Source: VRUE01 sp963701265 (GTDB lineage: Bacteria; Actinomycetota; Thermoleophilia; Solirubrobacterales; 70-9). From it: a DNA stretch of 64,000 bases. Location of the stretch: assembly GCA_963701265.1 (NCBI GenBank), contig OY969581.1, positions 1,798,001 to 1,862,000 on the forward strand, in the 5' to 3' direction. This document shows, in pieces, positions 57,491 through 64,000 of this stretch. The notes under the pieces were generated by a model. That model saw nothing but the letters and a program-made list of their open reading frames with translations. It had not been told where the DNA came from and made no database searches. A program made the position numbers and the translations under genes. Within the stretch, counting starts at the first letter, position 1. Every line of letters starts with the position of its first letter.

Positions 57491-58806
57491 CCTCCACCAT
57501 CATCGCGCTTCCTGCGGCCGATGAAGAAGCCGGTGGTGCGATCGCGGTCGGGGCGCAGCTGAATGCTGTACTCGGCGTCGATGCATTCCTCGTTCTCGCG
57601 CTTGGAGATCGTGCAGGTCGAGTAGACCAGCGTGCCGCCCGGTCGCAGCGCCTCGAGACCCCGCTGCAGCAGTTCGGCCTGCACCTCGACCAAACGCTCG
57701 ATCGTCGCCGGCGACTTGCGCCAGCGGGCGTCGGGGCGGGAAGCGAGCGCGCCGAGGTCCGAGCATGGCGCGTCGAGCAGGACCCGGTCGAAGCCGGTCA
57801 TCCCGGCTTGGGTCGCGTCGGCCTCGATCACGGTGACGCTGCGCAGGCCGAGGCGCGTGGCCTGCGCCGCCACTTCCGCCGCCCGCTCGGGGTCGTTCTC
57901 GACCGAGATCAGCTCGCCCCGGTCCCCCATCCGGGCCGCGATCTGCCCCGTCTTGATGCCGGGCCCGGCGCAGAGATCGAGGATCTGCTCGCCCGGCTGC
58001 GGGTCGAGCACCTCGACCACGGCCGCAGAGCCGCGGCTCTGCGGAGTGAGCTCACCGGCCGCAACCAGCTCGGGAACAAGCCCCCCGGTCTGCCCCTCAA
58101 TCACGATCATCTCCGGCAGCCCCAGCAGATCCTCGCTTCCGGTGCGCTTTTTGCTCCCTAAGGGTGCAAAAGGCGCACCGGAAGCGGTTACGCCGGCGTC
58201 GCGGAGGCGGGCGAGCACGGTGTCGCGGTCGGTGCGGAGGGTGTTGACGCGGAAGGCGAGCTCCGCTGGCTCGTTGCAGGCGGCAAGCAGGGAGCGCGCG
58301 TCCTCGGGGCCCAGCTCGCGCCACCACATCTGCGCCAGCCAGAGCGGCGCCGAGTGGGCGACCGCGGCGGCCTCCGGGGTGGAGTCGTCGCTCAGAAGTG
58401 ACTCCGCGAGCACCGTGCGCTCGCGGCCGGCTCGCCGCAGCACCGCGTTGACGAAACCGGAGGCGTGAGCCGCCCCCGCCCGCTTGACCAGCTCGACCGC
58501 CTGGTCGACGGCGGCGTGGTCGGGAGTCCCGTCGGCGAACAGCAGCTCGTACATGCCCAGGCGCAGTCCGGCCAGGACCGGCGGGTCGATCTCGCGCAGG
58601 GGCCGGTCGACGAGTCGTTCGAGCGCGGCGTCGAGCGTGCCACGGCGCTGCACCGTGCCGTAGCTGAGCCGCTGGGCCTGGGCGCGCTCGCGGCCGCCGA
58701 CGTCGCCTTTGTCCGCCGCCTGGCGAAAGGCGCGCTCGGTGTGGGCGTCGCGCTCGAAGGTCGCCCGGATCGTCTCGAAGGCGAGTTGGCGCGCCGGAGC
58801 GATCAC
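57487..58806 (-). CDS. rsmB: 16S rRNA (cytosine967-C5)-methyltransferase, with palindrome insertion
   Basis: 439 residues from a GTG at 58806, fixed by the GTGA overlap with the fmt stop. The N-terminal NusB-like domain (about 1-140) reads ARQLAFETIRATFERDAHTERAF. The methyltransferase domain has ILDLCAGPGIKTGQIAARMGDRG, VLLDAPCSDLGALASRPDARWR (first catalytic-region Cys) and LVYSTCTISKRENEE (nucleophile Cys). The segment SGAPFAPLGSKKRTGSE after LRDAGVTA is encoded by the palindrome at 58136-58184 and interrupts the RNA-binding linker. Methylates C967 of 16S rRNA. Confidence 0.95.
   Translation of the reverse strand: MIAPARQLAFETIRATFERDAHTERAFRQAADKGDVGGRERAQAQRLSYGTVQRRGTLDAALERLVDRPLREIDPPVLAGLRLGMYELLFADGTPDHAAVDQAVELVKRAGAAHASGFVNAVLRRAGRERTVLAESLLSDDSTPEAAAVAHSAPLWLAQMWWRELGPEDARSLLAACNEPAELAFRVNTLRTDRDTVLARLRDAGVTASGAPFAPLGSKKRTGSEDLLGLPEMIVIEGQTGGLVPELVAAGELTPQSRGSAAVVEVLDPQPGEQILDLCAGPGIKTGQIAARMGDRGELISVENDPERAAEVAAQATRLGLRSVTVIEADATQAGMTGFDRVLLDAPCSDLGALASRPDARWRKSPATIERLVEVQAELLQRGLEALRPGGTLVYSTCTISKRENEECIDAEYSIQLRPDRDRTTGFFIGRRKRDDGGG
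58136..58184. repeat. 49-base palindromic element inside rsmB
   Basis: Arms of 19 bases (58136-58154 and 58166-58184) are complementary at all but one position, around an 11-base loop. Same length, same arms (CTTCCGGTGCGC core) and same reading frame as the element in ribD at 51574-51622. In-frame and without stop codons in the gene frame. Confidence 0.85.
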
Positions 58807-59708
58807 AGTTTCGGCAGCGAGTGACCGCGCAGGTAGGCGTCGGCTGCCATCGGCTTGCCACCGGGCGGCTGCACGACCTCGAGCCGCAGGGCACCGCGAC
58901 CGCAGCCGAGCAGCAAGGCCCCCCACTCGGCCTTAACCGCGCCGGTTTTAACGCTGACATCGACGGCGCGGGCGCGCCGGACCCCGAGCCGCTCGCCGTC
59001 GCTCATCTCCAAATAGGTGCCGACGTGCGGTGTCAGCGCCCGCACCGTGCGAGCCAGCTCCGTCGCCGGCCGGGCTGGATCGAGGCGCCGCTCCTCGGCC
59101 GCGATCTTCTCCGCGTAGGTCGCCGCCTCGTCGTCCTGCTCGACGAACTCGAGTCGGGACTCGGCGAGAAGGTCCAGCGCCTGCACGAGCAATTCACCGC
59201 CGAGGCTGGCCAGCTTCGGCGAGAGCGCCTCGAAGTCTTCCTCGGGCCCGATCGAAATCTCCTCGCGCAGGGCGACCGGGCCGGAGTCGAGCCCGGCGGT
59301 CAGCTGCATCACGCAGACCCCGGTGCGCTGCTCACCGGCCATGATCGCCCGCTCGATCGGCGCCGCGCCGCGCCAGTGCGGCAAAAGCGATGGGTGGATG
59401 TTGAGCATCGGCCACTCGGAGAGCAGCGGCTCGCGGATCAACTGGCCGAAGGCGCAGACAACCACGGCCTCGGGTCGAACCGCGCGAATCCGCGCCAGCG
59501 GCTCGTCGTCATTGACGTCGGCCGCCTGCAGCAAGTCGATGTCGAGCTCGCCGGCGAGCTCTGCGGCGGGGGGCGCCTGCATACGGCGACCGCGACCCTT
59601 GGGGCGATCAGGCGGAGTGACGACCAACAACGGCCGGTGAGCCGACCCGGCGAGCGTGCTCAGGACGGTGGCGGCGAAATCCGATGTGCCGAGGTAGACG
59701 GTCCTCAC
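58803..59708 (-). CDS. fmt: Methionyl-tRNA formyltransferase
   Basis: 301 residues. Formylates initiator Met-tRNA. MRTVYLGTSDFAATVLSTL, VTPPDRPKGRGRRMQAPPAAELA, VVCAFGQLIREPLLSEWPMLNIHPSLLPHWRGAAPIERAIMAGEQRTGVCVMQLTAGLDSG covers the formyl-THF-binding core with the catalytic NxH/D residues. The C-terminal domain (about 205-301) ends GLRV-type VVQPPGGKPMAADAYLRGH. Four-base overlaps with def and rsmB place it in one unit. Confidence 0.97.
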   Translation of the reverse strand: MRTVYLGTSDFAATVLSTLAGSAHRPLLVVTPPDRPKGRGRRMQAPPAAELAGELDIDLLQAADVNDDEPLARIRAVRPEAVVVCAFGQLIREPLLSEWPMLNIHPSLLPHWRGAAPIERAIMAGEQRTGVCVMQLTAGLDSGPVALREEISIGPEEDFEALSPKLASLGGELLVQALDLLAESRLEFVEQDDEAATYAEKIAAEERRLDPARPATELARTVRALTPHVGTYLEMSDGERLGVRRARAVDVSVKTGAVKAEWGALLLGCGRGALRLEVVQPPGGKPMAADAYLRGHSLPKL

Positions 59709-60346
59709 GCGTCAGTACGAGGCTCGCGATGCTCGCCCTCGTCGCCGGCGTCCTGCTCGTCCAGCGGCGGGCTGTAGCTCTCGCCCTCGCGCAGCGCCCG
59801 CAAGGCGCCCTTGCGCTGTGCCCTTGGCGCCCGATCGAGGATCAGGACCCCATCGAGATGGTCGATCTCGTGCTGGAGCACGCGCGCCTCGAGGCCGGAG
59901 GCCTCGATCTCGATCGGCTCGCCGTCGACATCGAGCCCGCTGAAACGGGCGTGCAGGGGCCGCTCGACGTCCATCGAGACCCGGGGCAGGCTGAGGCATC
60001 CCTCCTCGGCGACGACGACCTCGTTGGAAAGCCACTCGACCTCGGGGTTGATCAGCGCGGTCGGCTCGCTGTCGGGGCCGGCCTGGAAGACGAGCAGGCG
60101 GCGCAGCACGCCGAGCTGGGTTGCGGCGAGGCCGACGCCCATGCCATCGCGCATGATCGCCACCATCCGCTCGACCTCGGCGCGCAGCTCGGGGCCGAAG
60201 TCCCGCACCGGCGAGGCCTTGCTCTTGAGCACCGGGTCGCCGAACTTGACCACGTGCGCAAGCGCCGCCTCGCGACGCTCCAGCAACTCCGCTTCGAGCT
60301 CGTTCTCGCCGCGCTCGTCGGTCTCCGTCTCGGCCGGTTCACTCAT
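59705..60346 (-). CDS. def: Peptide deformylase with charged N- and C-terminal extensions
   Basis: 213 residues. All three motifs are present: GVGLAATQ (70-77), EEGCLSLP with metal-binding C117 (114-121), and HEIDHLDG with H159, E160 and H163. A Glu-rich N-terminal extension (1-25) and an acidic tail (190-213) exceed the usual length of about 170. It removes the formyl group added by Fmt, whose gene directly follows with a four-base overlap. Confidence 0.97.
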   Translation of the reverse strand: MSEPAETETDERGENELEAELLERREAALAHVVKFGDPVLKSKASPVRDFGPELRAEVERMVAIMRDGMGVGLAATQLGVLRRLLVFQAGPDSEPTALINPEVEWLSNEVVVAEEGCLSLPRVSMDVERPLHARFSGLDVDGEPIEIEASGLEARVLQHEIDHLDGVLILDRAPRAQRKGALRALREGESYSPPLDEQDAGDEGEHREPRTDA

Positions 60347-60375
60347 CGATTCCGAGTCTAAGGATTGATGCGGTG

Positions 60376-62565
60376 CTACTGCGGGTCGACGTCGACCGAG
60401 ATCGCGACCTCGCGCAGGGTGCGATCGGCGGCGAGACGCTCGACCGTGGCGCGAACGGCGGCGATGGTGGCCTCGCGTTCGCTCGCCTTGAGCAATAGGC
60501 GGCGGCGATGGCGATTGCGCACGCGGAACATCGGCGCCGGGCCGAGCAGGTCGGTGTCGTCGGGCAGTGCTGCGATGAGGCCCTCGGCGAGCAGGCCGGC
60601 GGCGTGATCGAGGTGCTGCTCGGACTCGGCTTTGAGCACGATCCGGGTCAGGTGCGAGAAGGGCGGGTAACGCAACGCCTCTCGTCGTCCGATCTCCTCG
60701 GCGAGGAATGAGGTCGCGTCGTGCTCGGCAGCGTGGGCGATGCTGGGAGCCGTTGGGGCCAGGGTCTGCACGATCACCTCACCGCCAGCGGCGCCGCGAC
60801 CACTGCGACCGGCGAGCTGGGCGACCATCGCGAAGGTCCGCTCAGCGGCGCGGAAATCGGGGAAGCGCAGGGTGGCGTCGGCGTCGAGGATCGCGCTCAG
60901 CGTGACCTCGGGAAAGTCGTGACCCTTGGCGACCATCTGGGTGCCAACCAGGACGGCGCTCTCGGCCTCGCCGAAGCCGGCGAGGATGCGGGCGTGGGCT
61001 CCACGGCCGGCGGCGGTGTCGGCGTCGAGCCGGAAGACCGGCATCGGCGCCAGCCGCTCGGCCAGCAGCGCCTCGATCTGCTCGGTGCCGACGCCGGCGC
61101 GCGAAAGCGTGGTTGAGTCGCAGACCCCGCAAGCAGTGGGCAGCGGTTCGCGGTGGGCGCAGTGGTGACAGACGAGGCGACCGCTGTGGCGGTGGACGAT
61201 CAGTGAGACATCGCAGTTGGGGCAGTTCCAGTGCTGACCGCAGGAGCGGCAGGTGAGCCAGGGCGCGAAGCCGCGCCGGTTGACCATCACGATCGCCTTC
61301 ATGCCCGCCGCGCGGACGCCCTCCAGCGCCGCCCAGGTCTCAGGGTGCAGGGCACCGGAGCGGGGATCGGCCTCGCGCATGTCGAGCACCCGCACCGGCG
61401 GCATCGATTGCCCGTCGACGCGACGCGGCAGCTCCAGCCGTGGCAGCTCCAGCCACGTCTCCGGTCGCGGCGTCGCCGTGCCGGCGACCAGCACCGCCCC
61501 GGCCTCATCCGCGCGGCGACGGGCGACCGCGCGGGCGTCGTAACAAGGGTCACCCTCCTGCTTGTAGGAGGCGTCGTGCTCCTCGTCGATGACGATCAGG
61601 CCGAGGTCGTGGAGCGGCGCGAAGACGGCGGAGCGGGGCCCGACGCAGACGCTTGCCTCGCCGCTGCGCAACCGCTGCCACTCGTCGTAGCGCTCGCCGT
61701 CGGAGAGGGCCGAGTGCAGGACGGCAAAGCGATCGCCGAGCCGGGCGCGGAAGCGCGCCACCGCCTGGGGCGCCAGGCCGATCTCCGGAACCAGCACGAT
61801 CGCCCCTTTGCCCCGCGCCAGCGCCGCCTCGACCGCGGCGAGGTAGACCTCGGTCTTGCCCGAGCCGGTGACACCGTGCAGCAGCTGCTCGCGGGGAGCG
61901 CCGGCTTCTCCATCGAGCGCGGCGACGATGCTCTCGACCGCGGCCTGCTGCTCGGGCAACAGCTGTGGCCGGCCGCCACTGGCACCGACCTCGGGTTGGC
62001 TCGAGTGGCGCCGCACCAGCGAGCTTCGTGTTGCGATCAGGCCCCGCTGCTCGAGCCGCCGCAGCACGCCGCGATCCGAGCCGACCGCCGCTGCCAGCTC
62101 CGGCGCTGACATCTCACCCGTGCGCAGCGCCTCCAGCACGCCGCGCTGCTTGACACCAAGTCGCTCCTCCCCGCTGAGCGCCTCCTCCCCGGCCACCGTG
62201 ATCTCCGCCCGCAGCTCGGTGCGCGAGCGCACCCGCTGGCCGGCGGCACCGGTCCCCGGCGGCAGCACCAGCTGCAGTCCACGGGAGGGGGTCGAGCAGT
62301 ACTCCTCGGCAATCCAGAGACCGAGCCGGACGAGCTCGGGCGGCGTACCGGCCCCAAGCGCTTCGATCGGCTCGGCGAGCCGATCCGCCGACAGAGCCGA
62401 GGTATCCGCCAGGCCGACGACCACACCGAGCAGGCGCTGCCTGCCGAAGGGAACCTTGACCACGCTGCCGACCCCGAGGTCGGCCATCGCCTCTGGCAGG
62501 CGGTAGTCGAAGGGCCCGCGCAGGGCGCGGGCGGTGGTGAGCGGCTCAACCTTCGCTATCGACAC
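60376..62565 (-). CDS. priA: Primosomal protein N' (PriA helicase)
   Basis: 729 residues from a GTG at 62565 (VSIAKVEPLTTARALRGPFDYRLPE). The N-terminal DNA-binding domain precedes the SF2 helicase: Walker A GVTGSGKTEVYLAAVEAAL, DEEH in VIDEEHDASYKQE, and GSATP-type AGTATPRPETWLEL. Eight zinc cysteines lie in CRSCGQHWNCPNC, CHHCAHREPLPTACGVC. The C-terminal helicase motifs are GTQMVAKGHDFPEVTLSAILDAD and QLAGRSGRG. It restarts stalled replication. It is first in the priA-def-fmt-rsmB unit, divergent from the PH gene with 49 bases between the starts. Confidence 0.95.
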   Translation of the reverse strand: MSIAKVEPLTTARALRGPFDYRLPEAMADLGVGSVVKVPFGRQRLLGVVVGLADTSALSADRLAEPIEALGAGTPPELVRLGLWIAEEYCSTPSRGLQLVLPPGTGAAGQRVRSRTELRAEITVAGEEALSGEERLGVKQRGVLEALRTGEMSAPELAAAVGSDRGVLRRLEQRGLIATRSSLVRRHSSQPEVGASGGRPQLLPEQQAAVESIVAALDGEAGAPREQLLHGVTGSGKTEVYLAAVEAALARGKGAIVLVPEIGLAPQAVARFRARLGDRFAVLHSALSDGERYDEWQRLRSGEASVCVGPRSAVFAPLHDLGLIVIDEEHDASYKQEGDPCYDARAVARRRADEAGAVLVAGTATPRPETWLELPRLELPRRVDGQSMPPVRVLDMREADPRSGALHPETWAALEGVRAAGMKAIVMVNRRGFAPWLTCRSCGQHWNCPNCDVSLIVHRHSGRLVCHHCAHREPLPTACGVCDSTTLSRAGVGTEQIEALLAERLAPMPVFRLDADTAAGRGAHARILAGFGEAESAVLVGTQMVAKGHDFPEVTLSAILDADATLRFPDFRAAERTFAMVAQLAGRSGRGAAGGEVIVQTLAPTAPSIAHAAEHDATSFLAEEIGRREALRYPPFSHLTRIVLKAESEQHLDHAAGLLAEGLIAALPDDTDLLGPAPMFRVRNRHRRRLLLKASEREATIAAVRATVERLAADRTLREVAISVDVDPQ

Positions 62566-62614
62566 TTGAGCACCGTATGGAGGGACACGGACGGCGTGGG
62601 TATGCTGCGCGGCG

Positions 62615-63118
62615 ATGGCGCTCAACCTCAGTCCCGGGGAGCAGGTGATCTTCCAGGGCCACCCTTCCTGGCGGGCGATCCTTGGCTTCTACCTGAAGGG
62701 CATCCTGGTCGCGGCGATCATCGGCGTCCTCTTCAAGCTCTTCGGCTCGAGCAGCGCAACCGTCTTCCTCGTCGTCCTCGTGATCGTCGCCGCAACGGTG
62801 CTGATCGGCTTCATCAAGCGGGTGGCGACGACCTACACGATCACCGACCGCCGCCTCAACATCAAACGAGGAATCATCTCCCGCGAGGTCCAGGAGACCC
62901 GCCTCGAGCGGGTCCAGAACGTCAACTACAAGCAGTCCGTCTACCAGCGGGCGATGCAGATAGGCGACGTCGACTTCGACACCGCAGCAGGCGACGACTA
63001 CAACTTCGTCTTCTTCGGGGTAGCTGACCCACAACAGGTCGTCCACAGCGTCGACCAAGCAACTGGAGCCACAGCAGCCGGCACTCACGGCTTGGGCGAG
63101 CCCCAGCCCCCGCAGTAG
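62615..63118 (+). CDS. bPH2-domain membrane protein
   Basis: 167 residues. MALNLSPGEQVIFQGHPSWRAIL is the start of a YdbS/YdbT-like PH protein. Two hydrophobic segments (about 24-43 and 48-66) are followed by the PH-like core TTYTITDRRLNIKRGIISREVQETRLERVQNVNYKQSVYQRAMQIGDVDFDTAAGDDYNFVFFGV. The membrane-associated domain's ligand is unknown. Divergent from priA, convergent with metK, with structured-repeat copy 3 just beyond its stop. Confidence 0.88.
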   Translation: MALNLSPGEQVIFQGHPSWRAILGFYLKGILVAAIIGVLFKLFGSSSATVFLVVLVIVAATVLIGFIKRVATTYTITDRRLNIKRGIISREVQETRLERVQNVNYKQSVYQRAMQIGDVDFDTAAGDDYNFVFFGVADPQQVVHSVDQATGATAAGTHGLGEPQPPQ

Positions 63119-63156
63119 CGCCCCGCCCCAAGCCGTTGACTGGAGCGTCCTGTCGA

Positions 63157-63305
63157 GAAGCGTCTGGTTGCTCTCCAGACGAATGTTGCCGAAGGCAGCC
63201 GCTGCACTCGTGCTTCTAGGCGCGGCGAAGCCGCGCTCTCTAATTGTCGCTAAGCGCCGCAGGCGCGTGCGATATCAATTCGTCTGGAGAGCAACCAGAC
63301 GCTTC
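63157..63305 (+). repeat. Structured repeat, copy 3
   Basis: 28-base arms at 63157-63184 and 63278-63305 are perfectly complementary and differ in sequence from those of copies 1 and 2. Each arm is also a small hairpin (GTCTGG with CCAGAC). The 93-base core matches the other copies: first stem GTTGCC/GGCAGC with loop GAA, second stem GCGCGGC/GCCGCGC with loop GAA, third stem with loop GCA. It lies between the PH gene and metK, convergent. Confidence 0.9.
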
Positions 63306-63318
63306 CCCGCTTGATGCT

Positions 63319-64000
<682 letters not shown>

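Overview
The window is very GC-rich, has long minus-strand operons with stop/start overlaps of 1-4 bases, and frequently uses GTG or TTG starts. It carries actinobacterial marker genes: a SepIVA-type DivIVA protein, a WS/DGAT wax-ester synthase, a WhiG/FliA sigma factor, a Kup transporter and an MMPL pump. Together with the AT-rich secreted protein at 3990-4667 and the gene order, this suggests an actinobacterium, probably of the class Thermoleophilia (Solirubrobacterales-like). That placement is inference from gene content; no 16S gene is present.

Layout. 1-2472: leuS (partial), a SpoIIM-like membrane protein and tRNA-Ala(GGC). 2509-11956: an accessory-looking stretch with a saccharopine-dehydrogenase-like reductase, an AT-rich secreted protein, a GST, a polytopic membrane protein, three small SnoaL/calycin-type proteins, an SF2 helicase and kup. 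12011-13446: a complete tRNA-Gly(GCC), with a displaced 42-base copy of its 3' end 1.3 kb away; between them lie a small membrane protein and a toxin-antitoxin pair, so this looks like a tiny integrated island. 13593-26677: a VOC enzyme, RNase HI, an EF-G paralogue, a sigma factor, XerD, an L,D-transpeptidase, folate and hydrolase genes, ilvD, thiD, dprA and comM.

26804-45734: the core housekeeping block. It holds yraN, then (minus strand) fakA-recG-rsmD-coaD, sepIVA, and DUF177-rpmF-plsX-acpP-rnc-smc-WS/DGAT-ftsY-ffh-rpsP-khpA-trmD-rplS-lepB-rnhB. It joins DNA repair, fatty-acid/phospholipid precursor supply, chromosome organisation, the SRP targeting pathway, and ribosome/tRNA maturation. 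45791-56571: an MMPL transporter, a repeat-rich gap, rpmB, a complete riboflavin operon (ribD-ribE-ribBA-ribH), a surface-glycan pair (GT2 plus flippase) and a K+/H+ antiporter. 56568-64000: rpe, a double zinc-ribbon protein, rsmB-fmt-def-priA, a PH-domain protein and metK (partial).

Most notable signals. (1) The smc gene sits in its canonical context and keeps both ATPase half-motifs, but encodes only 829 residues with no recognisable hinge. (2) A family of about 148-base elements occurs three times between convergent genes. Each has a conserved 93-94-base multi-hairpin core and 27-28-base arms whose sequence differs from copy to copy yet stays perfectly self-complementary; one core stem shows covariation. 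(3) A 49-base palindrome (19+11+19) lies in the same reading frame inside two unrelated genes, ribD and rsmB, like a Rickettsia palindromic element. (4) RNase III has several substituted active-site positions. (5) lepB has no ATG, GTG or TTG start and probably begins with CTG inside the rplS stop.
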